Shown here: piece after piece, positions 1-8,147 of the stretch
Numbering within the stretch: position 1 is the stretch's first letter
Layout: each line of letters starts with the position of its first letter
Origin: Anaerolineae bacterium
GTDB lineage: Bacteria; Chloroflexota; Anaerolineae; Anaerolineales; E44-bin32
Length of the DNA: 39,262 bases
Direction: 5' to 3'
Assembly (NCBI GenBank): GCA_011174825.1
Contig: DUEZ01000088.1
Location: 1 to 39,262, forward strand
Position numbers and translations under genes: made by a program
Notes under the pieces: model-generated
What the model was told of the DNA's origin: nothing
Seen by the model: the letters and a program-made list of their open reading frames with translations, nothing else
Databases searched by the model: none

Positions 1-468
1 CGTGAAGGTTTCAGGTTGGCTGTAATCGGAATCCAGAAATACCACGCCCTGATCCGCTGCTGTCCAGCGTCGGCCGCGCCAAGTGAAGAATTTTGGAAGC
101 GCCAACTGCAAGAACTCATCGGCACACTGCTCGATAACCAATGTATTGACCGAAACAAGGTAGGTCGTAGTAAATCCGAGTTCGGGGAAAAGCAGATAAA
201 TGCGATTGAGACCAAAAGTGTACTCATTTTTCAGCCGACTCAAGTCTGTACGTTTTAAGCTGGGTCCATTACCGATGATGAAACATCGCTCACCCTTGTG
301 CCGATCTCGGTACTCACCCAAGCTTTCCATACTCTGCCGAAAACGAGGACTGAATGTCGCAGCCAGTTGATGGCGTCCGCGATTGAACCACCACCAATAA
401 GTGTTGGAGGCCGCCTTCCAGAGCGGTTCGGGAGTTACCTTTTTCAGGTTTGATTTTAATTCAGCCAT
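1..468 (-). CDS. DUF115 (MptE/Maf-like) family protein, 3' end cut off by window edge
   Basis: Reading back from ATG at 468, an open frame runs to the window edge (156 codons, no stop). The product begins MAELKSNLKKVTPEPLW. At about residues 60-72 it has GERCFIIGNGPSLKRTD, followed by a conserved FGLNRIYLLFPELGF stretch. The GNGPSL nucleotide-binding loop is typical of the DUF115/MptE-like family, which also occurs in Maf flagellin glycosyltransferases, and it resembles the start of GT42 sialyltransferases. A Shine-Dalgarno GGAAGAG sits about 3 bases before the ATG. The gene starts 47 bp after the preceding gene's stop in the same direction, so it is probably co-transcribed. Because the locus makes CMP-nonulosonates, a role in transferring such a sugar is possible, but this is inference. 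The C-terminal half is not visible. Confidence 0.8.
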   Translation of the reverse strand, partial: MAELKSNLKKVTPEPLWKAASNTYWWWFNRGRHQLAATFSPRFRQSMESLGEYRDRHKGERCFIIGNGPSLKRTDLSRLKNEYTFGLNRIYLLFPELGFTTTYLVSVNTLVIEQCADEFLQLALPKFFTWRGRRWTAADQGVVFLDSDYSQPETFT

Positions 469-515
469 GCTCTTCCAAGTCTTACCATGGGAATTGTTGT
501 GCGACTCCCACGGTC

Positions 516-2159
516 CTAGTTGCTGATATGCGCTTCTTGATAAACCATCGGTTTTCCTTCAAGGATTCCATCATGGATGATCCTCATTTCTTCGCACCGA
601 TCTATATGAAGGTCAAGCGGATTGAAATCCGAAAAATGTAAATATCCTGGAAATCTGGCATGCGCCGTAAGAAATGGGGAAAAATCCAATGAAGTGAAAA
701 AGTTTTGATAATACGTAAACCTTCGAGCTTGGTGGACGAACTCTTCCGGTGAGACGGGATCGTCCTCATTGATGAAGCGATCTGCAAGCTGGAAATATGC
801 CACTGGCGTGGCTGGGAAGTACGCGGTCGGATAATCGCTGTACCTCGATTTTCCAGCACATAGAACTACCTTCCCCAACAAGGTCGCTTCTAACCCGATC
901 GAAGAGTTGTAAACCAAAACCTGCTTGGACTTTTTAATCAATTCGTACGAACTAAGGTATTCCTTCGGGGCGATGAAGTAAAGGTTGTTAAGTTCGAAAG
1001 CCCCCTCCCCATCTAAAACTTGCTCAACAGTTTCCAGACTCTCCTTTCCCTTTCGTAACTCATCGGGATGAGCCCGAACAACAAAGAGAGTTTCTGGATG
1101 CCCACGAGCGTAGGTCACGATCTGACGAAGCCAGTCAAACATGTCGTGAAAGACAGTATTGGCGTGGATCTGACTCGTGTCGAAGATCACATTGGTAAAT
1201 ACTGCTACGATATGACGAAAGGATCCTGCTTTTTCAAGAAGTTCCTCGTCTAATCCATGCATTTCCGGCCAAAACTGTACCCCCGCCATACTGAATGTCC
1301 CACGGAAGCGGTGGGACAGATGCTCATCCAGGATTGCTTCATCCTCAGCAGATAGGATGAAATCATCCCCTATGTCGATCGGATAGGCTGTCGCTTCGCC
1401 ATGGCTGAAAAACGCTGAGAAAGGCTGAACACCAACCTCATGTGTGACCACAGGAACGTCGTTCTTTAACGCTACCTGCCTGACGATGGCCTCAGGAAAG
1501 GTCACACCATTAAAAACCACGACGCCTCTGGGACGCTTCGCATGAATCAACTTCTCGAAGCTGCGAGCGAGGTGCATCCCGGCGCGCAAATATTTTCTGT
1601 ATAGATCCCGCTCCTCTTCTGTATCGTTGATGTTATGTCTTCGTAAAATCCAACGCAATGAGGGGAAGCATAGTTCCCCAAGGGGTAAACCTTCCGCTTC
1701 GACCTCTCGCAAATCATCAAGCGTATTCAGGTAATCAAAACGAGGCAAACGATCCCAGCCTTCATGTGGTGGATCCAAAAAATCCGTCAATCTTCGGGGA
1801 TACATTTGATGACTGAGGCGCTTGCACAGATTACATGGTGGTGAGCGCTCCAGGCGAGTACGCACCGTGCCGAGAACACACTGTTCCAAACCAGCGTTGC
1901 AGACAAAATACCTCACTGGCACACCGTTTAAACGAAGCCCCCACGAGGCAAGTAAACCAAACGCGGCATTTTGGCTTATGCCCCACGTTCGGGTAGACGC
2001 ATTGAAGAACAAAACCGGCGAGACCTCCGCTGAGTGTGCAGGTTCATTCGAAGCTACAACAGCTTCGATTTCCCCAAGCCTGGGACCATTTCGGTGAGAT
2101 TCCCACCAGGTTTGGAGGTGGAAACTTCCCGTTCGCAGAACCTTGCCAGGTGTGATCAT
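516..2159 (-). CDS. capsule-type (KpsC/KpsS-like, GT-B fold) glycosyltransferase-like protein
   Basis: The 547-residue protein has no membrane segments. The C-terminal half shows the pattern of capsule polysaccharide synthesis proteins (PF05159-like): VVFNGVTFPEAIVRQVALK, a conserved FVVRAHPDELRKGKES segment and VYNSSIGLEATLLGK. The histidine in RAHPDE and the SSIGLEA loop are typical donor-site features of GT-B capsule transferases. The N-terminal part (about residues 80-120) has paired cysteines, CNAGLEQC and CNLCKRL, that could bind metal. The start ATG directly follows the TAA of the NeuB-like gene (TAAATG), with AGGAA just upstream, so translation is probably coupled. The known KpsC/KpsS enzymes use CMP-Kdo, a 3-deoxy-2-ulosonate donor like CMP-nonulosonate. 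Its position after a CMP-nonulosonate module therefore suggests it transfers that sugar (inference). Family assignment is by motif only. Confidence 0.7.
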   Translation of the reverse strand: MITPGKVLRTGSFHLQTWWESHRNGPRLGEIEAVVASNEPAHSAEVSPVLFFNASTRTWGISQNAAFGLLASWGLRLNGVPVRYFVCNAGLEQCVLGTVRTRLERSPPCNLCKRLSHQMYPRRLTDFLDPPHEGWDRLPRFDYLNTLDDLREVEAEGLPLGELCFPSLRWILRRHNINDTEEERDLYRKYLRAGMHLARSFEKLIHAKRPRGVVVFNGVTFPEAIVRQVALKNDVPVVTHEVGVQPFSAFFSHGEATAYPIDIGDDFILSAEDEAILDEHLSHRFRGTFSMAGVQFWPEMHGLDEELLEKAGSFRHIVAVFTNVIFDTSQIHANTVFHDMFDWLRQIVTYARGHPETLFVVRAHPDELRKGKESLETVEQVLDGEGAFELNNLYFIAPKEYLSSYELIKKSKQVLVYNSSIGLEATLLGKVVLCAGKSRYSDYPTAYFPATPVAYFQLADRFINEDDPVSPEEFVHQARRFTYYQNFFTSLDFSPFLTAHARFPGYLHFSDFNPLDLHIDRCEEMRIIHDGILEGKPMVYQEAHISN

Positions 2160-3035
2160 TTATTTCCTGAACCTGCGTAAGCGCGACAACGAAACTTGTT
2201 CACTCTCATACACGCGCTTGACGCCATCACCGAGGGAGTCTTCTGTGACACGGATGTACTTCACCAAGCGATCAAAACCACCTGGTTCCACGGAAGCTGC
2301 TTGATCACTACCCCACATGGCTCGATCGAGGGTTATGTGGCGTTCCACCATACACGCTCCCAGCGCGACTGCGATCACAGAGGGAACCAACCCAACCTCG
2401 TGCCCGGAGTAGCCAATAGGACATGGAAAAGCCTCAAGCAATGTCTCAATCATGTGAAGATTCAGTTCGTCGGGGTCGCAAGGGTAAGTGCTGGTCGCAT
2501 GCGCGATCAACAAATCCTCGGTCCCAAGAACCTCCACAGCATCATGGATCTCATCCATGGTGGACATCCCTGTGGAGAGGATTACCGGTTTGCCCTTGGT
2601 TTTGACATGCCGCAAGAGCCCATGATCGGTCAACGAGGCTGAAGGGATTTTATAACAGACAGGATCGAAGCTATCCATAAAATCAGCTGAAGGCTCATCC
2701 CATACCGAAGCGAACCATTTCATCCCTTGTTCACGACAGTATTCATCGATCTCTCGATACTCCGCCTCTCCGAACTCCATCCGCTCTCGATACGCCATGT
2801 AGGAGATGTATCCCCATGGGGTCTCACGCATTTGGTGGCGTTGCTCTTCGGGAACGCACAGTTCTGGGGTTCGCTTTTGAAACTTGACCGCGTCGACCTT
2901 GGCACGAATCGCGGCGTCGATGAGCGCTTTGGCTATCTTAATGTCCCCGTTGTGGTTGATCCCGATCTCCGCCACAATGAAAACGGGATGACCATCACCG
3001 ATCGAACGATCTCCGATACGGATCTCTCTACTCAT
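2160..3035 (-). CDS. short NeuB-family nonulosonate synthase lacking the SAF domain
   Basis: This enzyme should condense PEP with a mannosamine-like or hexose-like aldose, or its 6-phosphate, to a nine-carbon 2-keto-3-deoxy acid. The 291 residues hold the NeuB TIM barrel: AEIGINHNG (22-30), VKFQKR (50-55), KIPSAS, LSTGMS, ATSTYPC, GYSGHEVG and ERHITLD. The two histidines in the last two motifs correspond to the metal ligands of NeuB. It ends about 55 residues earlier than classical NeuB (about 345), so the C-terminal antifreeze-like SAF domain, which helps bind the sugar in NeuB dimers, is absent. The ATG lies one base after the TGA of the NeuA-phosphatase fusion gene, inside an AGAGGAATGAA leader. 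The neighbouring fused KdsC phosphatase suggests a phosphorylated product (inference). Which sugar is made cannot be read from sequence. Confidence 0.88.
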   Translation of the reverse strand: MSREIRIGDRSIGDGHPVFIVAEIGINHNGDIKIAKALIDAAIRAKVDAVKFQKRTPELCVPEEQRHQMRETPWGYISYMAYRERMEFGEAEYREIDEYCREQGMKWFASVWDEPSADFMDSFDPVCYKIPSASLTDHGLLRHVKTKGKPVILSTGMSTMDEIHDAVEVLGTEDLLIAHATSTYPCDPDELNLHMIETLLEAFPCPIGYSGHEVGLVPSVIAVALGACMVERHITLDRAMWGSDQAASVEPGGFDRLVKYIRVTEDSLGDGVKRVYESEQVSLSRLRRFRK

Positions 3036-3036
3036 T

Positions 3037-4269
3037 TCATTCCTCTTTTTCTTTCATGCGTTTAATCAACAGGTCGCATAGTTCTCGGACCGCGCCGTGA
3101 CCCCCTGGCTGGTTGAGCACCCTATCAGCCCGAACGATAACTTCAGGGTGAGCGTCAGCGACTGCCACAGCGTAGGCGACCACGGGGAAGCAGGGGAGGT
3201 CGTTGACATCATTCCCGAGGTAGAGGGCGTTCGCCGGATCTATTCCCCGCTCCACCATCATCTGCTGCAAGGTCTCAACTTTATTTGTTAGACCCTGAAC
3301 GAATGGCAAACCAAGCTTCTGACACCGCGCCGCCACCACCGGATCCGTCTCTCTCGAGAGTACGACGATCTCAATACCCAGTTCCTTTAATTGGGCGATT
3401 CCCCAACCATCTCCGCGATGGGCGGCGACTAACTCACGCCCATCAGCGTCCACCCATACTCTGTTGTCGGTTAAGACGCCGTCGAAATCAAGCACGACCA
3501 ATTTGATCTTATCAGGCAGCAAGCGTGGGCCAAGCTTGGGGCGGACGAAATCTAGATCACCATGGAGAATCATCCACTCTGTTCGCTTCCAATCGCGCAA
3601 GGTATCGATATCAACCGTATACGATGGATCTAGGATCAGGGGCAGAATAACATCGCCGCTCATCGAATCTTTTTCTTTAATGGTCGCTGGTCGGATGGCG
3701 TCAATATGACCTGTCTGCCAGTAGGTTTGGGGCAATTCCTGTCGGGGCATGTTGTAAGGTTCATCATAGCCATCCTTCAACAATGGTTCCAAACGCTCAG
3801 TCTCACTTATGCGCCACATCTTGTATGGATTTTGCCCCGAAGGAACCACGCCTCGAACTGAGTCAGCATCAGGATTGGCAAGCAATATCCTCACCGCTTT
3901 ATCAACACAATCCGGGGGTCTCACCGGAGAGGTGGGCCTGAGCTGGACTACAACATCAGGACGGTATCCCTCCTCCGATTCCAGCCAACCCAAAGCATGT
4001 TGGAATACGGGCAGATCAGGCGTGGTATCGGTAGCCAATTCGGATGGACGCAGAAATGGCACATCGGCCCCATATCCCCGAGCGATGTCAGCGATCTCCT
4101 CGTCATCCGTTGAAACAATCACGCGCGTAACGGAAACAGCCTGAAGGCCCACTGCGATGCTGTAGGCCAACAGAGGATGACCCGCAAGGGGTCGAATGTT
4201 CTTACGGGGGATCGATTTCGATCCGCCGCGTGCCGGTACGATAGCTAAAACCTCGGGCTTTTCTACCAT
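3037..4269 (-). CDS. fusion of CMP-nonulosonate cytidylyltransferase (NeuA-like) and KdsC-type HAD phosphatase
   Basis: This 410-residue two-domain protein starts at the ATG at 4269, which has GGAGG nine bases upstream. An in-frame GTG nine bases earlier abuts that GGAGG and is less likely. Residues 1-240 are an acylneuraminate cytidylyltransferase: PARGGSKSIPRKNIR near 12, LRPTSPVR, and DIDTLRDW at the domain end. Residues 255-410 are a KdsC-like HAD phosphatase with DFDGVLTDN (nucleophile Asp about 261), HRGDGWGI, LSRE and GNDVNDLPC. Both halves keep their catalytic motifs. The same domain order is seen in animal CMP-sialate synthetase. The likely role is dephosphorylating a nonulosonate-9-phosphate and charging it onto CMP. 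The start overlaps the 3' end of the SDR gene by 7 bp, and the short NeuB follows at once. Confidence 0.9.
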   Translation of the reverse strand: MVEKPEVLAIVPARGGSKSIPRKNIRPLAGHPLLAYSIAVGLQAVSVTRVIVSTDDEEIADIARGYGADVPFLRPSELATDTTPDLPVFQHALGWLESEEGYRPDVVVQLRPTSPVRPPDCVDKAVRILLANPDADSVRGVVPSGQNPYKMWRISETERLEPLLKDGYDEPYNMPRQELPQTYWQTGHIDAIRPATIKEKDSMSGDVILPLILDPSYTVDIDTLRDWKRTEWMILHGDLDFVRPKLGPRLLPDKIKLVVLDFDGVLTDNRVWVDADGRELVAAHRGDGWGIAQLKELGIEIVVLSRETDPVVAARCQKLGLPFVQGLTNKVETLQQMMVERGIDPANALYLGNDVNDLPCFPVVAYAVAVADAHPEVIVRADRVLNQPGGHGAVRELCDLLIKRMKEKEE

Positions 4270-5090
4270 GCCGTCCACCCTCCATCGACGACAAGATTTG
4301 CACCGGTCATGTACGAGGAAGCGTCCGAGACCAAAAACAAAAGGGCGCTTGCCATTTCATCCGCCTCAGCCATTCGACCTAATACCGTCTTCGCAGAATA
4401 ACGACGGACAAACTCATCATCGTGACCTGCATATACGCCGCCGGGCGTCAACGCATTTACTCGGATTCCCTTCCCAGCAAAATACGTCGATAAATATTTA
4501 GTCAATCCAATCGCCGCCGCCTTGGAGACGGTGTATGTCACGGGTTTATAGAGTGGTTCTTGACCCTCACGTTGATACAAGCGTTGGTCGGGTCCAACCA
4601 GGCCATAGGTCGAGGAGACATTAACGATGACCCCTCGACCTGCTTTGAGCATCGCAGGCGCAACAGCTTGAGCACAGAGAAACATACCGGTGACGTTCAC
4701 GGATATCGCTTTTTGCCAGGCGTCGAAAGGGAACTCCTCGAAGCGACTTGTATTTCTACCAGCATGTTCAGGATCGAACTTGGGATCCAGAGCTGCGTTG
4801 TTGACCAAGATATCAATCCGACCGAAACGACCGAGCCCAGTCGCCACCATCGCTTGTGCTGAATCCGGTTGAGTGACGTCAGCCTCGATGCTGATGGCTT
4901 CAACGCCAGTTGCTTCGGTCACTCGCTTCGCCAGTTGACGAGCGCCTTGTCCATCGATATCAGCAACGACAATATGAGCACCCGCGGATGCCAAGGTGTG
5001 ACTATATTGCGTTCCCAGCATCCCGGCGCCACCCGTGATGATCGCTACGCGCCCACTCAAATCGAATTTGGCAAAAGGTTCTTCAGTCAT
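4263..5090 (-). CDS. short-chain dehydrogenase/reductase (classical SDR)
   Basis: The 275-residue classical SDR has the cofactor loop TGGAGMLG near residue 18, an NNAA motif near 100, catalytic Ser in VNVSSTYG, the YTVSK catalytic Tyr-Lys pair, and a C-terminal YMTGANLVVDGGW that closes the fold. The acidic VVADID after strand 2 favours NAD(H). The chosen ATG at 5090 has GAGGAG ten bases upstream. An in-frame ATG at 5117 would add nine residues and lacks a good ribosome site. It is the first gene of the short-NeuB/NeuA-fusion set, overlapping the next gene by 7 bp. This suggests it oxidises or reduces a sugar or nonulosonate intermediate, but the substrate cannot be read from sequence. Confidence 0.88.
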   Translation of the reverse strand: MTEEPFAKFDLSGRVAIITGGAGMLGTQYSHTLASAGAHIVVADIDGQGARQLAKRVTEATGVEAISIEADVTQPDSAQAMVATGLGRFGRIDILVNNAALDPKFDPEHAGRNTSRFEEFPFDAWQKAISVNVTGMFLCAQAVAPAMLKAGRGVIVNVSSTYGLVGPDQRLYQREGQEPLYKPVTYTVSKAAAIGLTKYLSTYFAGKGIRVNALTPGGVYAGHDDEFVRRYSAKTVLGRMAEADEMASALLFLVSDASSYMTGANLVVDGGWTAW

Positions 5091-5133
5091 CAATTGCTTT
5101 CTCCTCATCGATGGCACTCGAAAAAGGTGCGCA

Positions 5134-6132
5134 TCATTTCAATGAGACCCTACAGCCAATTGAGGCGGATTTGTGAGCCGCAAGCACGATCTCTAAAACG
5201 CGAATGCCATCCTCTAGCGTGCATAGCGGTGTTGCTTTCCCATCCAAAATGTTTAAGAAATGCCTCATCTCATCCAAGAACATATCATTGCGTTCAAATC
5301 CATTCGGTGGAGGCGTTTCTTGCCATTGATCACTCAATGCTGTCCAGTAATGCACCATCCCATCTGTGTTGTCCCACCGAATCGTGCCTTCGGTACCGAC
5401 GATCTCCAACCAGTGGCTAGCAGGCCGCTGATTATAATCCAGGTGAACACTCGCTAGGATGCCATCCTTAAATCTCAACAACACCTCCGCAGTATCTTCA
5501 ATCTCCAACTCCAATGGGACGAAGGTTCCGATCTCAGCGGAAACCGATGCGACCTCCCACCCCAACCAATAAAGATAATCAAACGGGTGACAGAGGGTAT
5601 GCAGAACGCCGCCCCCAAGGTCACTTCGAGCGCTGTAGGAGAGGCGATAATCCTCCCAAGGATGCCAATCTGGCAGATACTCACCCCAATGAGCATGGGC
5701 GCTGATCACTCGACCGATCGTCCCCTCTTCCAACAATCGCTTCACGGCTCTCAGGCCAGGATGGAAGCGGAACTGAAAGCCAACCAAGACCCGCCCTCCC
5801 CCACGCTTCAGCGCTGTTCGCAAATCTTCGATCCCTTCCATCGTATGCGAAACGGGTTTTTCGATCAGCAGATGACAACCCGCCTCAGCCGATGGGATTG
5901 CGACCTCGAGGTGCAGCGCTGTAGGATTGGAGACAATAACCGCTTCCGGTCGCCAGCGTACCAACGCCTGGTCCAATTCGCTCTCAACAGGAAGGCCTTC
6001 CAGTTCATCTTCAGGTAAGGTACTTTTACCTGTCCGTAACAGCACGACATCGTCCCGTCCAAGAGCTTGGAGATTACGTAGATGCCGCCGACCAATGGAA
6101 CCTAAACCGCAGATCAGAATCGTCACTCGCAC
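5134..6132 (-). CDS. Gfo/Idh/MocA-family NAD(P)-dependent sugar oxidoreductase
   Basis: The 332-residue protein has an N-terminal Rossmann fold (CGLGSIGRRHLRNL, residues 8-21), the EKPVSH motif near residue 92 that supplies the catalytic lysine, and a C-terminal beta-sheet domain (about 125-332). The family oxidises or reduces a ring hydroxyl of sugars and cyclitols. It lies between a methyltransferase gene (gap 84 bp) and the SDR gene (gap 43 bp) on the same strand. The two oxidoreductases may act in sequence on one sugar precursor (inference). The start given is a GTG. A second in-frame GTG at 6126 has AAGG at better spacing and may be the real start. Confidence 0.88.
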   Translation of the reverse strand: MRVTILICGLGSIGRRHLRNLQALGRDDVVLLRTGKSTLPEDELEGLPVESELDQALVRWRPEAVIVSNPTALHLEVAIPSAEAGCHLLIEKPVSHTMEGIEDLRTALKRGGGRVLVGFQFRFHPGLRAVKRLLEEGTIGRVISAHAHWGEYLPDWHPWEDYRLSYSARSDLGGGVLHTLCHPFDYLYWLGWEVASVSAEIGTFVPLELEIEDTAEVLLRFKDGILASVHLDYNQRPASHWLEIVGTEGTIRWDNTDGMVHYWTALSDQWQETPPPNGFERNDMFLDEMRHFLNILDGKATPLCTLEDGIRVLEIVLAAHKSASIGCRVSLK

Positions 6133-6216
6133 ACCTTCTGTTTCGTGGGGGAGGAGCGCACTCTCCCCACGGAGACTCTTATTTCACCCTCAAATAACTT
6201 GCACCAACATTGATAA

Positions 6217-7110
6217 TCATTCATCCAATTCAGGCCATGGCAACCACGCCAAGCCAGGCAAGATTCGCGTCACCGATCGAGCCCATAACATACCGATCTT
6301 TCGACGGAATAGAATACCACTAGGATTTGTCCAATAGCTCACGTTTGGACGTTGTTGCGAAGATTCTTGCGCCAATGCGGTGAGGTATAGGGGTATCAAG
6401 CGCGAGCGGGGGTGACCGTGAGCTTCAAGAGCTACCATATGGTATCCGGCTCGGTCCAACAACCTTTGCAACGTCATCGATGAGTATGCAGTCAAGTGTG
6501 AAAGTTCCAGCGCCGTATGACCATTTAGATTCGGCACTTCGATCAATAAATGTCCCCCAGGTGTCATCCACTTTTCTCGCAAATTACGCAGATAGCCCAC
6601 CGGATCCGGCAAGTGCTCCAGCACATGAGCCATCGTGACTAAGTCAAAACTTGTCGAATATTTGTCGTCGATATCACCCAGATCAGCCACTACTTCCCAA
6701 CCACGTTCCTGACTAAAAGTGCGATAAGCATCACCTGGTTCGATACCAACACTCGTACATTTGTACTGCTTTTGAATGAACTCTAACAACGTTCCCGCTG
6801 AGCTTCCAATATCGAGATGTGACCGCACCAAATCAAGATTCTTAAGCAAGAATTTTAGGAGATTACGTGCTCTTCCGGCTTGGACGCGCTGATCTTTTTC
6901 TGTCGGTCCGACATCATCTTGAACGAGCCGGCGATACTCCGCTTGGTAGAAATCCTTCAGCTCACCATCGCTCATCCGTGGCGACTGAAAGACCAAACCG
7001 CACGTGTCACAAATCATATAGGTCAGGGAATGACCATTGTCCTGAACGGCTTCAAAAAAACGATGGCGTTTGTTCTTACACAAAGGACAATGCTCGACCA
7101 CGAGGTTCAC
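6217..7110 (-). CDS. class I SAM-dependent methyltransferase with N-terminal zinc ribbon
   Basis: The 297-residue protein opens with CPLC and CDTC pairs (about residues 8-37), a four-cysteine zinc-ribbon motif. This is followed by a Rossmann methyltransferase: LDIGSSAGTLLEFI binds SAM, and LVTMAHVLEHLPDP is motif-4-like. This architecture is frequent in sugar C- or O-methyltransferases of polysaccharide clusters. The start chosen is the GTG at 7110, which overlaps the TGA of the upstream GT2 gene as GTGA with purine-rich sequence before it. A TTG at 7140 would extend the protein by ten residues and is less likely. It presumably methylates a sugar nucleotide or the growing glycan. The substrate is unknown. 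Confidence 0.85.
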   Translation of the reverse strand: MNLVVEHCPLCKNKRHRFFEAVQDNGHSLTYMICDTCGLVFQSPRMSDGELKDFYQAEYRRLVQDDVGPTEKDQRVQAGRARNLLKFLLKNLDLVRSHLDIGSSAGTLLEFIQKQYKCTSVGIEPGDAYRTFSQERGWEVVADLGDIDDKYSTSFDLVTMAHVLEHLPDPVGYLRNLREKWMTPGGHLLIEVPNLNGHTALELSHLTAYSSMTLQRLLDRAGYHMVALEAHGHPRSRLIPLYLTALAQESSQQRPNVSYWTNPSGILFRRKIGMLWARSVTRILPGLAWLPWPELDE

Positions 7111-8147
7111 AGCTCTTCTGACCTCCCCTTTTCCAGCCAACTGCCCGACTGTTCACTAAGGAGCCAGAATAGACGATTATAGAGACCTTGAATAAACCAA
7201 CGAACAGGACGCCATCGGATCAACCGGTTCAAGATGCCCTTTTGTTTAACGACAGAGTATCGTACATCAGTCGCCTCGACGTATAATCCCAAGTTTTTAG
7301 CTTCGTTCGCCATACCTGAGCTAATCATGTTGCCCATATGGCGAGTGGTTCGATCCAAGGTTGAGAGACGCAAGTAGCCACCCTCATCCACTGCCACATC
7401 CAACTCATTCATTTGTCCCATCAATCGGCCGCTCCACTTATCTGGAATGAACTGCGTGATCACAGATTTGGGAGTCACAAACTGATTGTGATTGGCTATG
7501 GCGAAGGCTTTCAATCCGAATCCTTCTATCTGAATATCTTCCAGCTCTTGGAAGGCTAATCGATGGGCGTCGATGTCTCTACCATAGGATTCGGCCCAAT
7601 CGATCTCCCAGCTTTCCGGAATATTTTGACCCTTGATCAAGTGGACTTCGGGATCTTGGCGAGCCAATTCGAGGTTGCTCGAAACCCCATGATCGAAAAG
7701 TGTTCGCACTGCACAACCACTCACCATACCGACATTCGGAAAGCCATCCAACAACTCAAGATGGGCGGATAACCAGCCCGGGTAGAAGAAAATATCGTCG
7801 TCCGAATAAGCGATCACTTCCCCTGGGGCAGCTTCGAACATGATCTTGAAAGCCCCGATCTTGCCAACATTCTCGCTCGAGGTTAGGAGATATTGAATGA
7901 CGCCCGCTTCCTGAAGATTACAAAGATAGGCTTTGACCTCCTCACAGCTTCCATTGTCAAATACCAAGAGATCATATGGACTCTCTGTGTGCTTCTGGAT
8001 GCTCAACAAACAGAGTTTGAGGACCTCAAGCCGATGTTCAAAATAACCAGTCAGGTAGGGTATATACACCAACACCGCTACGGTCACACGAGCGGGACGG
8101 TAATCGGAAATCCGATCACGAGCCGGATTCATACCGATGCGGGTCAT
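7107..8147 (-). CDS. family 2 glycosyltransferase (GT-A fold)
   Basis: The 346-residue protein has a GT2 N-terminal domain: VAVLVYIPYLTGYFE, LLVFDNGSCEEV, and the metal-binding AYSDDDIFFYPGWL near residue 118. There are no obvious membrane segments, so it is a cytoplasmic or peripheral transferase. GAGG lies 8 bases before the ATG, and the ATG directly follows the TAG of the upstream gene. The 3' end overlaps the methyltransferase start by four bases (GTGA). The sugar and acceptor are not predictable. It probably adds one residue of the repeat unit. Confidence 0.87.
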   Translation of the reverse strand: MTRIGMNPARDRISDYRPARVTVAVLVYIPYLTGYFEHRLEVLKLCLLSIQKHTESPYDLLVFDNGSCEEVKAYLCNLQEAGVIQYLLTSSENVGKIGAFKIMFEAAPGEVIAYSDDDIFFYPGWLSAHLELLDGFPNVGMVSGCAVRTLFDHGVSSNLELARQDPEVHLIKGQNIPESWEIDWAESYGRDIDAHRLAFQELEDIQIEGFGLKAFAIANHNQFVTPKSVITQFIPDKWSGRLMGQMNELDVAVDEGGYLRLSTLDRTTRHMGNMISSGMANEAKNLGLYVEATDVRYSVVKQKGILNRLIRWRPVRWFIQGLYNRLFWLLSEQSGSWLEKGRSEEL

